64,000 bases of DNA from Eutreptiella sp. 'Long Island Sound 2002' (Eukaryota; Euglenozoa; Euglenophyceae; Eutreptiales; Eutreptiaceae): contig OZ038380.1 in assembly GCA_964036045.1 (NCBI GenBank), forward strand, positions 8,269,913 to 8,333,912, read 5' to 3'. The translations under genes and the position numbers were made by a program. The notes beneath the pieces are model-generated. The model was not told where the DNA came from. It saw only the letters and a list, made by a program, of their open reading frames with translations, and made no database searches. Numbering within the stretch: position 1 is the first letter of the stretch; each line of letters begins with the position of its first letter. Below are positions 12,201-24,154 of this stretch, piece after piece.

Positions 12201-15200
12201 CAACCATGACTTCTGCACAAAAACTGCATGGCCAAGACCGAGCCAGTTTTCGGGCATAGTGGCCACAATGTGGGGCACAAACAGTGAGTGCAGCATTGCC
12301 GCAAAAAACACATGGTTAGACCCCAGTTTTGTGTGTAATAATGATTTACCACAGTCCAATCATGACTTCTGCACAAAAACTGCATGGCCAAGACCGAGCC
12401 AGTTTTGGGGCATAGTGGCCACAATGTGCGGCACAAACTGTGAGTGCAGCATTGCCGCAAAAAATATACGGTGAGGCCCCAGTTTTGTGTGTAATAATGA
12501 TTTACCACAGTCCAATCATGACTTCTGCACAAAAACTGCATGGCCAAGACCGAGCCAGTTTTGGGGCATAGTGGCCACAATGTGGGGCACAAACAGTGAG
12601 TGCAGCATTGCCGCAAAAAACATACGGTGAGGCCCCAGTTTTGTGTGTAATAATGATTTACCACAGTCCAATCATGACTTCTGCACAAAAACTGCATGGC
12701 CAAGACCGAGCCAGTTTTGGGGCATAGTGGCCACAATGTGCGGCACAAACTGTGAGTGCAGCATTGCCGCAAAAATAATACGGTGAGACCCCAGTTTTGT
12801 GTGTAATAATGATTTACCACAGTCCAACCATGACTTCTGCACAAAAACTGCATGGCCAAGACCGAGCCAGTTTTGGGGCACAGTGGCCACAATGTGGGGC
12901 ACAAACAGTGAGTGCAGCATTGCCGCAAAAAGCACGTGGTGAGACCCCGGTTTTGTGTGTAATAATGATTTACCACAGTCCAACCATGACTTCTGCACAA
13001 AAACTGCATGACCAAGACCGAGCCAGTTTTGGGGCATAGTGGCCACAATGTGGGGCACAAACTGTGAGTGCAGCATTGCCGCAAAAAAGATACGGTGAGG
13101 CCCCAGGTTTGTGTGTAATAATGATTTACCACAGTCCAATCATGACTTCTGCACAAAAACTGCATGGCCAAGACCGAGCCAGTTTTGGGGCACAGTGGCC
13201 ACAATGTGGGGCACAAACAGTGAGTGCAGCATTGCCGCAAAAAACACATGGTGAGACCCCAGTTTTGTGTGTAATAATGATTTACCACAGTCCAATCATG
13301 ACTTCTGCACAAAAACGGCATGGCCAAGACCGAGCCAGTTTTGGAGCATAGTGGCCACAATGTGCGGCACAAACTGTGAGTGCAGCATTGCCGCAAAAAA
13401 CATACGGTGAGGCCCCAGTTTTGTGTGTAATAATGATTTACCACAGTCCAACCATGACTTCTGCACAAAAAGTGCATGGCCAAGACCGAGCCAGTTTTGG
13501 GGCATAGTGGCCACAATGTGCGGCACAAACTGTGAGTGCAGCATTGCCGCAAAAAACATACGGTGAGACCCCAGTTTTGTGTGCAATAATGATTTACCAC
13601 AGTCCAACCATGACTTCTGCACAAAAAGTGCATGGCCAAGACCGAGCCAGTTTTGGGGCATAGTGGCCACAATGTGGGGCACAAACAGTGAGTGCAGCAT
13701 TGCCGCAAAAAACACATGGTTAGACCCCAGTTTTGTGTGTAATAATGATTTACCACAGTCCAATCATGACTTCTGCACAAAAACTGCATGGCCAAGACCG
13801 AGCCAGTTTTGGGGCATAGTGGCCACAATGTGCGGCACAAACTGTGAGTGCAGCATTGCCGCAAAAAATATACGGTGAGGCCCCAGTTTTGTGTGTAATA
13901 ATGATTTACCACAGTCCAAACATGACTTCTGCACAAAAACTGCATGGCCAAGACCGAGCCAGTTTTGGGGCATAGTGGCCACAATGTGGGGCACAAACTG
14001 TGAGTGCAGCATTGCCGCAAAAAACATACGGTGAGGCCCCAGTTTTGTGTGTAATAATGATTTACCACAGTCCAATCATGACTTCTGCACAAAAACTGCA
14101 TCGCCAAGACCGAGCCAGTTTTGGAGCATAGTGGCCACAATGTGCGGCACAAACTGTGAGTGCAGCATTGCCGCAAAAAAAATACGGTGAGACCCCAGTT
14201 TTGTGTGTAATAATGATTTACCACAGTCCAACCATGACTTCTGCACAAAAACTGCATGGCCAAGACCGAGCCAGTTTTGGGGCACAGTGGCCACAATGTG
14301 GGGCACAAACAGTGAGTGCAGCATTGCCGCAAAAAACACGTGGTGAGACCCCAGTTTTGTGTGTAATAATGATTTACCACAGTCCAACCATGACTTCTGC
14401 ACAAAAACTGCATGACCAAGACCGAGCCAGTTTTGGGGCATAGTGGCCACAATGTGGGGCACAAACTGTGAGTGCAGCATTGCCGCAAAAAAGATACGGT
14501 GAGGCCCCAGGTTTGTGTGTAATAATGATTTACCACAGTCCAATCATGACTTCTGCACAAAAACTGCATGGCCAAGACCGAGCCAGTTTTGGGGCACAGT
14601 GGCCACAATGTGGGGCACAAACAGTGAGTGCAGCATTGCCGCAAAAAACACATGGTGAGACCCCAGTTTTGTGTGTAATAATGATTTACCACAGTCCAAT
14701 CATGACTTCTGCACAAAAACGGCATGGCCAAGACCGAGCCAGTTTTGGAGCATAGTGGCCACAATGTGCGGCACAAACTGTGAGTGCAGCATTGCCGCAA
14801 AAAACATACGGTGAGGCCCCAGTTTTGTGTGTAATAATGATTTACCACAGTCCAACCATGACTTCTGCACAAAAACTGCATGGCCAAGACCGAGCCAGTT
14901 TTGGGGCATAGTGGCCACAATGTGCGGCACAAACTGTGAGTGCAGCATTGCCGCAAAAAACATACGGTGAGACCCCAGTTTTGTGTGTAATAATGATTTA
15001 CCACAGTCCAACCATGACTTCTGCACAAAAAGTGCATGGCCAAGACCGAGCCAGTTTTGGGGCATAGTGGCCACAATGTGGGGCACAAACAGTGAGTGCA
15101 GCATTGCCGCAAAAAACACATATGTAGACCCCAGTTTTGTGTGTAATAATGATTTACCACAGTCCAATCATGACTTCTGCACAAAAACTGCATGGCCAAG

Positions 15201-15290
15201 ACCGAGCCAGTTTTGGGGCATAGTGGCCACAATGTGCGGCACAAACTGTGAGTGCAGCATTGCCGCAAAAAACATACGGTGAGGCCCCAG
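9240..15290. repeat. Irregular 8- and 9-monomer higher-order repeat
   Basis: Recurring variant monomers mark copies spaced 1,248 or 1,404 bases apart (8 or 9 units). The catgaccaagacc unit lies near 11760, 13009 and 14413. The aaaaacggcatgg unit lies near 12064, 13312 and 14716. The A-rich aaaatacggtgagacc start lies near 11523, 12775 and 14175. An earlier pair at about 9240-9680 and 10488-10930 is also offset by 1,248. The copies at 12672-13763 and 14076-15167 match across about seven monomers, including gccccaggtttgtg (13099, 14503). The change from 8 to 9 units indicates gain or loss of one monomer by unequal exchange. Confidence 0.75.
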
Positions 15291-17870
15291 TTTTGTGTGT
15301 AATAATGATTTACCACAGTCCAATCATGACTTCTGCACAAAAACTGCATGGCCAAGACCGAGCCAGTTTTGGGGCATAGTGGCCACAATGTGGGGCACAA
15401 ACTGTGAGTGCAGCATTGCCGCAAAAAACATACGGTGAGGCCCCAGTTTTGTGTGTAATAATGATTTACCACAGTCCAATCATGACTTCTGCACAAAAAC
15501 TGCATGGCCAAGACCGAGCCAGTTTTGGGGCATAGTGGCCACAATGTGCGGCACAAACTGTGAGTGCAGCATTGCCGCAAAAAACATACGGTGAGGCCCC
15601 AGTTTTGTGTGCAATAATGATTTACCACAGTCGAACCATGACTTCTGCACAAAAACTGCATGGCCAAGACCGAGCCAGTTTTGGGGCACAGTGGCCACAA
15701 TGTGGTGCACAAACAGTGAGTGCAGCATTGCCGCAAAATACACATGGTTAGACCCCAGTTTTGTGTGCAATAATGATTTACCACAGTCCAACTATGACTT
15801 CTGCACAAAGGCTGCATGGCCAAGACCGAGCCAGTTTTGGGGCACAGTGGCCACAATGTGGGGCACGAACTGTGAGTGCAGCATTGTCGCAAAAAACACA
15901 TGGTGAGACCCCAGTTTTGTGTGTAATAATGATTTACCACAGTCCAACCATGACTTCTGCACAAAGGCTGCATGGCCAAGACCGAGCCAGTTTTGGAGCA
16001 TTGTGACCACAATGTGGGGCACAAACAGTGAGTGCAGCATTGCCGCAAAAAACACATGGTGAGACCCCAGTTTTGTGTGCAATAATGATTCACCACAGCC
16101 CAATCATGACTTCTGCACAAAGCCTGCATGGCCAAGACCGAGCCAGTTTTGGAGCATTGTGACCACAATGTGGGGCACAAACAGTGTGTGCAGCATTGCC
16201 GCAAAAAGCACGTGGTGAGACCCCAGTTTTGTGTGTAATAATGATTTACCACAGTCCAATCATGACTTCTGCACAAAAACTGCATGGCCAAGACCGAGCC
16301 AGCTTTGGGGCATAGTGGCCACAATGTGCGGCACAAACTGTGAGTGCAGCATTGCCGCAAAAAACATACGGTGAGGCCCCAGTTTTGTGTGTAATAATGA
16401 TTTACCACAGTCCAATCATGACTTCTGCACAAAAACTGCATGGCCAAGACCGAGCCAGTTTTGGGGCATAGTGGCCACAATGTGGGGCACAAACTGTGAG
16501 TGCAGCATTGCCGCAAAAAACATACGGTGAGGCCCCAGTTTTGTGTGTAATAATGATTTACCACAGTCCAATCATGACTTCTGCACAAAAACTGCATGGC
16601 CAAGACCGAGCCAGTTTTGGGGCATAGTGGCCACAATGTGCGGCACAAACTGTGAGTGCAGCATTGCCGCAAAAAACATACGGTGAGGCCCCAGTTTTGT
16701 GTGTAATAATGATTTACCACAGTCCAATCATGACTTCTGCACAAAAACTGCATGGCCAAGACCGAGCCAGTTTTGGGGCATAGTGGCCACAATGTGCGGC
16801 ACAAACTGTGAGTGCAGCATTGCCGCAAAAAACATACGGTGAGGCCCCAGTTTTGTGTGTAATAATGATTTACCACAGTCCAATCATGACTTCTGCACAA
16901 AAACTGCATGGCCAAGACCGAGCCAGTTTTGGGGCATAGTGGCCACAATGTGGGGCACAAACTGTGAGTGCAGCATTGCCGCAAAAAACATACGGTGAGG
17001 CCCCAGTTTTGTGTGTAATAATGATTTACCACAGTCCAATCATGACTTCTGCACAAAAACTGCATGGCCAAGACCGAGCCAGTTTTGGGGCATAGTGGCC
17101 ACAATGTGCGGCACAAACTGTGAGTGCAGCATTGCCGCAAAAAACATACGGTGAGGCCCCAGTTTTGTGTGCAATAATGATTTACCACAGTCGAACCATG
17201 ACTTCTGCACAAAAACTGCATGGCCAAGACCGAGCCAGTTTTGGGGCACAGTGGCCACAATGTGGTGCACAAACAGTGAGTGCAGCATTGCCGCAAAATA
17301 CACATGGTTAGACCCCAGTTTTGTGTGCAATAATGATTTACCACAGTCCAACCATGACTTCTGCACAAAGGCTGCATGGCCAAGACCGAGCCAGTTTTGG
17401 GGCACAGTGGCCACAATGTGGGGCACGAACTGTGAGTGCAGCATTGTCGCAAAAAACACATGGTGAGACCCCAGTTTTGTGTGTAATAATGATTTACCAC
17501 AGTCCAACCATGACTTCTGCACAAAGGCTGCATGGCCAAGACCGAGCCAGTTTTGGAGCATTGTGACCACAATGTGGGGCACAAACAGTGAGTGCAGCAT
17601 TGCCGCAAAAAACACATGGTGAGACCCCAGTTTTGTGTGCAATAATGATTCACCACAGCCCAATCATGACTTCTGCACAAAGCCTGCATGGCCAAGACCG
17701 AGCCAGTTTTGGAGCATTGTGACCACAATGTGGGGCACAAACAGTGTGTGCAGCATTGCCGCAAAAAGCACGTGGTGAGACCCCAGTTTTGTGTGTAATA
17801 ATGATTTACCACAGTCCAATCATGACTTCTGCACAAAAACTGCATGGCCAAGACCGAGCCAGTTTTGGGG
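15135..17870. repeat. 10-monomer (1,560 bp) tandem duplication, almost identical
   Basis: Line-by-line comparison at an offset of 1,560 shows about 15135-16310 matching about 16695-17870 with one mismatch (T at 15792, C at 17352). Shared rare variants include the cagtcgaacc unit, tgtggtgcacaaacag, gcaaaatacacatgg, cattgtcgcaaaa, ggggcacgaactg, atgattcaccacagccc and acagtgtgtgcagc. Outside this tract the two copies diverge immediately. One mismatch in about 1.18 kb makes it one of the youngest long duplications in the window, or a possible assembly duplication. Confidence 0.9.
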
Positions 17871-19140
17871 CACAGTGGCCACAATGTGCGGCACAAACAG
17901 TGAGTGCAGCATTGCCGCAAAAAGCACGTGGTGAGACCCCAGTTTTGTGTGTAATAATGACTTACCACAGTCCAAACATGACTTCTGCACGAAAACTGCA
18001 TGGCCAAGACCGAGCCAGTTTTGGGGCATAGTGGCCACAATGTGGGGCACAAACTGTGAGTGCAGCATTGCCGCAAAAAACATACGGTGAGGCCCAAGTT
18101 TTGTGTGTAATAATGATTTACCACAGTCCAATCATGACTTCTGCACAAAAACTGCATGGCCAAGACCGAGCCAGATTTGGGGCACAGTGGCCACAATGTG
18201 GGGCACAAACTGTGAGTGCAGCATTGCCGCAAAAACCACATGGTTAGACCCCAGTTTTGTGTGTAATAATGATTTACCACAGTCCAATCATGACTTCTGC
18301 ACAAAAACTGCATGGCCAAGACCGAGCCAGTTTTGGGGCATAGTGGCCACAATGTGGGGCACAAACTGTGAGTGCAGCATTGCCGCAAAAAGCACGTGGT
18401 GAGACCCCAGTTTTGTGTGTAATAATGATTTACCACAGTCCAACCATGACTTCTGCACAAAAACTGCATGGCCAAGACCGAGCCAGCTTTGGGGCATAGT
18501 GGCCACAATGTGGGGCACAAAGTGTGAGTGCAGCATTGCCGCAAAAAGCATACGGTGAGGCCCCAGTTTTGTGTGTAATAATGATTTACCACAGTCCAAT
18601 CATGACTTCTGCACAAAAACTGCATGGCCAAGACCGAGCCAGTTTTGGGGCACAGTGGCCACAATGTGGGGCACAAACAGTGAGTGCAGCATTGCCGCAA
18701 AAAGCACGTGGTGAGACCCCAGTTTTGTGTGTAATAATGACTTACCACAGTCCAACCATGACTTCTGCACGAAAACTGCATGGCCAAGACCGAGCCAGTT
18801 TTGGGGCATAGTGGCCACAATGTGGGGCACAAACTGTGAGTGCAGCATTGCCGCAAAAAACATACGGTGAGGCCCAAGTTTTGTGTGTAATAATGATTTA
18901 CCACAGTCCAATCATGACTTCTGCACAAAGGATGCATGGCCAAGACCGAGCCAGATTTGGGGCACAGTGGCCACAATGTGGGGCACAAACTGTGAGTGCA
19001 GCATTGCCGCAAAAAACACATGGTTAGACCCCAGTTTTGTGTGTAATAATGATTTACCACAGTCCAATCATGACTTCTGCACAAAAACTGCATGGCCAAG
19101 ACCGAGCCAGTTTTGGGGCATAGTGGCCACAATGTGGGGC
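17790..19140. repeat. 5-monomer (780 bp) duplication
   Basis: About 17790-18360 and 18570-19140 align at an offset of 780. Shared rare forms are ataatgacttaccac (17954, 18734), ctgcacgaaaactg, ggcccaagttttg (18091, 18871) and gccagatttgggg. Differences include tgtgcggc versus tgtggggc, tccaaacatg versus tccaaccatg, aaaactgcatgg versus aaaggatgcatgg and aaaaaccacatgg versus aaaaaacacatgg. Confidence 0.8.
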
Positions 19141-20720
19141 ACAAACAGTGAGTGCAGCATTGCCGCAAAAAACATACGGTGAGGCCCCAGTTTTGTGTGT
19201 AATAATGATTTACCACAGTCCAATCATGACTTCTGCACAAAAGCTGCATGGCCAAGACCGAGCCAGTTTTGGGGCATAGTGGCCACAATGTGCGGCACAA
19301 ACTGTGAGTGCAGCATTGCCGCAAAAAACATACGGTGAGACCCCAGTTTTGTGTGTAATAATGATTTACCACAGTCCAACCATGACTTCTGCGCAAAAAC
19401 GTCATGGCCAAGACCGAGCCAGTTTTGGGGCATAGTGTCCACAATGTGCGGCACAAACTGTGAGTGCAGCATTGCCGCAAAAATCATACGGTGAGACCCC
19501 AGTTTTGTGTGCAATAATGATTTACCACAGTCCAACCATGACTTCTGCACAAAGCGTGCATGGCCAAGACCGAGCCAGTTTTGGGGCATAGTTGCCACAA
19601 TGTGGGGCACAAACTGTGAGTGCAGCATTGCCGCAAAAAACACATGGTGAGACCCCAGTTTTGTGTGTAATAATGATTTACCACAGTCCAATCATGACTT
19701 CTGCACAAAGGCTGCATGGCCAAGACCGAGCCAGTTTTGGGGCACAGTGGCCACAATGTGGGGCACAAACTGTGAGTGCAGCATTGCCGCAAAAAACATA
19801 TGGTGAGGCCCCAGTTTTGTGTGTAATAATGATTTACCACAGTCCAATCATGACTTCTGCACAAAAACTGCATGGCCAAGACCGAGCCAGTTTTGGGGCA
19901 TAGTGGCCACAATGTGCGGCACAAACTGTGAGTGCAGCATTGCCGCAAAAAACATACGGTGAGACCCCAGTTTTGTGTGCAATAATCATTTACCACAGTC
20001 CAACCATGACTTCTGCACAAAGGCTGCATGGCCAAGACCGAGCCAGTTTTGGGGCACAGTGGCCACAATGTGGGGCACAAACTGTGAGTGCAGCATTGCC
20101 GCAAAAAACACATGGTGAGACCCCAGTTTTGTGTGTAATAATGATTTACCACAGTCCAATCATGACTTCTGCACAAAGGCTGCATGGCCAAGACCGAGCC
20201 AGTTTTGGGGCACAGTGGCCACAATGTGGGGCACAAACTGTGCGTGCAGCATTGCCGCAAAAAACACATGGTGAGACCCCAGTTTGGTGTGTAATAATGA
20301 TTTACCACAGTCCAACGATGACTTCTGCACAAAGGCTGCATGGCCAAGACCGACCCAGTTTTGGAGCATTGTGACCACAATGAGGGGCACAAACTGTGAG
20401 TGCAGCATTGGCGCAAAAAACACACGGTGAGGCCCCAGTTTTGTGTGTAATAATGATTTACCACAGTCCAATCATGACTTCTGCACAAAGGCTGCATGTC
20501 CAAGACCGAGCCAGTTTTGGGGCACAGTGGCCACAATGTGGGGCACAAACAGTGAGCGCAGCATTGCCGCAAAATACACATGGTTAGACCCCAGTTTTGT
20601 GTGCAATAATGATTTACCACAGTCCAGCCGTGACTTCTGCACAAAGGCTGCATGGCCAAGACGGAGCCAGTTTTGGGGCACAGTGGCCACAATGTGGGGC
20701 ACAAACTGTGAGTGCAGCAT

Positions 20721-20877
20721 TGCCGCAAAAAGCACGTGCTGAGACCCCAGTTTTTGTGTGTAATAATGATTTACCACAGTCCAACCATGACTTCTGCACA
20801 AAGGCTGCATGGCCAAGACGGAGCCAGTTTTGGAGCATTGTGACCAGAATGTGGGGCACAAACTGTCAGTGCAGCAT
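20721..20877. repeat. Marker monomer with an extra T (157 bp), copy 1 of 7
   Basis: This monomer has five Ts in cagtttttgtgtg where the consensus has four. It also carries gcacgtgctgag, which contains the perfect 8-bp palindrome gcacgtgc, in place of acacatggtgag. The unit before it has caagacggagccag and, one further back, aaaatacacatgg; the next unit boundary carries actgtcagtgcagc. The same ordered set recurs at six other places, so it marks descent of a multi-monomer cassette. The inserted T shifts every reading frame by one. Confidence 0.95.
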
Positions 20878-21033
20878 TGCCGCAAAAAACACATGGTGTG
20901 ACCCCAGTTTTGTGTGCAATAATGATTTACCACAGTCCAATCATGACTTCTGCACAAAGGCTGCATGGCCAAGACCGAGCCAGTTTTGGAGCATTGTGAC
21001 CACAATGTGGGGCACAAACTGTGAGTGCAGCAA

Positions 21034-21188
21034 TGCCGCAAAAAACACATGGTGAGACCCCAGTTTTGTGTGTAATAATGATTTACCACAGTCCAACCAT
21101 GACTTCTGCACAAAAACTGCATGGCCAAGACCGAGCCAGTTTGGGGCACAGTGGCCACAATGTGGGGCACAAACAGTGAGTGCAGCAT
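21034..21188. repeat. 155-bp monomer with a T deletion
   Basis: The T-run in ccagttttggggca is one T short at about 21138-21141 (gagccagtttggggcaca). It lies two monomers after the first extra-T marker unit and restores the original register. No other copy in the window shares it, so it is a private event. Confidence 0.9.
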
Positions 21189-21500
21189 TGCCGCAAAAAA
21201 CATACGGTGAGGCCCCAGTTTTGTGTGTAATAATGATTTACCACAGTCCAATCATGACTGCTGCACAAAAACTGCATGGCCAAGACCGAGCCAGTTTCGG
21301 AGCATTGTGACCACAATGAGGGGCACAAACAGTGAGTGCAGTATTGCCGCAAAAAACACATGGTGAGACCCCTGTTTTGTGTGCAATAATGATTTACCAC
21401 AGTCCAACCATGACTTCTGCACAAAGGCTGCATGGCCAAGACCGAGCCAGTTTTGGAGCATTGTGACCACAATGAGGGGCACAAACTGTGAGTGCAGCAT

Positions 21501-21812
21501 TGCCGCAAAAAACACATGGTTAGACCCCTGTTTTGTGTGTAATAATGATTTACCACAGTCGAACCATGACTTCTGCACAACGGCTGCATGGCCAAGACCG
21601 AGCCAGTTTTGGAGCATTGTGACCACAATGAGGGGCACAAACTGTGAGTGCAGCATTGCCGCAAAAAACACATGGTTAGACCCCTGTTTTGTGTGTAATA
21701 ATGATTTACCACAGTCCAACCATGACTTCTGCACAACGGCTGCATGGCCAAGACCGAGCCAGTTTTGGAGCATTGTGACCACAATGAGGGGCACAAACTG
21801 TGAGTGCAGCAT
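21501..21812. repeat. Two adjacent monomers differing at one base
   Basis: Units 21501-21656 and 21657-21812 are identical except for G at 21561 versus C at 21717 (cagtcgaacc versus cagtccaacc). Both carry the otherwise rare cacaacggctgcatgg. This is a duplication of a single 156-bp unit, the smallest exchange step visible, and must be very recent. Confidence 0.9.
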
Positions 21813-22280
21813 TGCCGCAAAAAACACATGGTTAGACCCCTGTTTTGTGTGTAATAATGATTTACCACAGTCCAACCATGACTTCTGCACAAAGGCTGCA
21901 TGGCCAAGACCGAGCCAGTTTTGGAGCATTGTGGCCACAATGTGGGGCACAAACTGTGAGTGCAGCATTGCCGCAAAAAGCACATGGTTAGACCCCAGTT
22001 GTGTGTGTAATAATGATTTACCACAGTCCAACCATGACTTCTGCACAAAGGCTGCATGGCCAAGACCGAGCCAGTTTTGGAGCATTGTGACCACAATGTG
22101 GGGCACAAACTGTGAGTGCAGCATTGCCGCAAAATACACATGGTTAGACCCCAGTTTTGTGTGCAATAATGATTTACCACAGTCCAACCGTGACTTCTGC
22201 ACAAAGGCTGCATGGCCAAGACGGAGCCAGTTTTGGGGCACAGTGGCCACAATGTGGGGCACAAACTGTGAGTGCAGCAT

Positions 22281-22437
22281 TGCCGCAAAAAGCACGTGCT
22301 GAGACCCCAGTTTTTGTGTGTAATAATGATTTACCACAGTCCAACCATGACTTCTGCACAAAGGCTGCATGGCCAAGACCGAGCCAGTTTTGGAGCATTG
22401 TGACCACAATGTGGGGCACAAACTGTCACTGCAGCAT
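22281..22437. repeat. Marker monomer with an extra T, copy 2 of 7
   Basis: 157 bp, with gcacgtgctgag and five Ts. It is followed by the actgtcactgcagc form and then cacatgctgtgacc, which differ slightly from copy 1. Confidence 0.95.
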
Positions 22438-23997
22438 TGCCGCAAAAAACACATGCTGTGACCCCAGTTTTGTGTGCAATAATGATTTACCACAGTCCAA
22501 TCATGACTTCTGCACAAAGGCTGCATGGCCAAGACCGAGCCAGTTTTGGGGCATAGTGGCCACAATGTGGGGCACAAACAGTGAGTGCAGCATTGCCGCA
22601 AAAAACACATGGTGAGACCCCAGTTTTGTGTGTAATAATGATTTACCACAGTCCAATCATGACTTCTGCACAAAGGCTGCATGGCCAAGACCGAGCCAGT
22701 TTTGGGGCATTGTGACCACAATGTGGGGCACAAACAGTGAGTGCAGCATTGCCGCAAAAAACATACGGTGAGGCCCCAGTTTTGTGTGTAATAATGATTT
22801 ACCACAGTCCAATCATGACTTCTGCACAAAAACTGCATGGCCAAGACCGAGCCAGTTTTGGGGCACAGTGGCCACAATGTGGGGCACAAACAGTGAGTGC
22901 AGCATTGCCGCAAAAAACACATGGTGAGACCCCTGTTTTGTGTGCAATAAAGATTTACCACAGTCCAACCATGACGTCTGCACAAGGGCTGCATGGCCAA
23001 GACCGAGCCAGTTTCGGAGCATTGTGACCACAACGAGGGGCACAAACTGTGAGTGCAGCATTGCCGCAAAAAACACATGGTTAGACCCCAGTTTTGTGTG
23101 TAATAATGATTTACCACAGTCCAACCATGACTTCTGCACAAAGGATGCATGGCCAAGACCGAGCCAGTTTTGGGGCACAGTGGCCACAATGTGGGGCACA
23201 AACAGTGAGTGCACCATTGCCGCAAAAAACACATGGTGAGACCCCTGTTTTGTGTGCAATAATGATTTACCACAGTCCAACCATGACTTCTGCACAAAGG
23301 CTGCATGGCCAAGACCGAGCCAGTTTTGGAGCATTGTGACCACAATGAGGGGCACAAACTGTGAGTGCAGCATTGCCGCAAAAAACACATGGTTAGACCC
23401 CTGTTTTGTGTGTAATAATGATTTACCACAGTCGAACCATGACTTCTGCACAAAGGCTGCATGGCCAAGACCGAGCCAGTTTTGGAGCATTGTGACCACA
23501 ATGAGGGGCACAAACTGTGAGTGCAGCATTGCCGCAAAAAACACATGGTTAGACCCCAGTTTTGTGTGTAATAATGATTTACCACAGTCCAACCATGACC
23601 TCTGCACAAAGGCTGCATGGCCAAGACCGAGCCAGCTTTGGAGCATTGTGGCCACAATGTGGGGCACAAACTGTGAGTGCAGCATTGCCGCAAAAACCAC
23701 ATGGTTAGACCCCAGTTGTGTGTGTAATAATGATTTACCACAGTCCAACCATGACTTCTGCACAAAGGCTGCATGGCCAAGACCGAGCCAGTTTTGGAGC
23801 ATTGTGACCACAATGTGGGGCACAAACTGTGAGTGCAGCATTGCCGCAAAATACACATGGTTAGACCCCAGTTTTGTGTGCAATAATGATTTACCACAGT
23901 CCAACCGTGACTTCTGCACAAAGGCTGCATGGCCAAGACGGAGCCAGTTTTGGGGCACAGTGGCCACAATGTGGGGCACAAACTGTGAGTGCAGCAT

Positions 23998-24154
23998 TGC
24001 CGCAAAAAGCACGTGCTGAGACCCCAGTTTTTGTGTGTAATAATGATTTACCACAGTCCAACCATGACTTCTGCAGAAAGGCTGCATGGCCAAGACCGAG
24101 CCAGTTTTGGAGCATTGTGACCACAATGTGGGGCACAAACTGTCACTGCAGCAT
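23998..24154. repeat. Marker monomer with an extra T, copy 3 of 7
   Basis: 157 bp, with the same surroundings as copy 2, including actgtcactgcagc. It has one private change, ttctgcagaaagg in place of ttctgcacaaagg near 24070. Confidence 0.95.

Larger units (their letters stand above)
8397..19476. repeat. CpG-richer subfamily domain (catacggtgagg / tgcggc type)
   Basis: About 71 consecutive monomers with no net indel (8397 + 70 x 156 = 19317, as observed). Most carry some or all of four linked variants: aaaactgcatgg, ggggcatagtgg, tgtgcggcac and catacggtgaggcccc. The catacggtg and tgcggc forms add two CpG sites to the two consensus ones, so many units here have four CpGs where blocks such as 21-30 kb mostly have two. 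The absence of frame-breaking variants on the minus strand leaves an artefactual open frame spanning 8162-19480. Confidence 0.8.

Noticed and set aside
8162-19480. A giant Cys-rich repetitive protein gene on the minus strand, and similar long frames on both strands
   Set aside because: Long frames follow from a unit length divisible by three and few stops in the consensus. Several frames are open at once over the same DNA. Stops and frameshifts are present and have been copied, there is no promoter, intron or terminal domain, and the frames begin and end only at random lesions.
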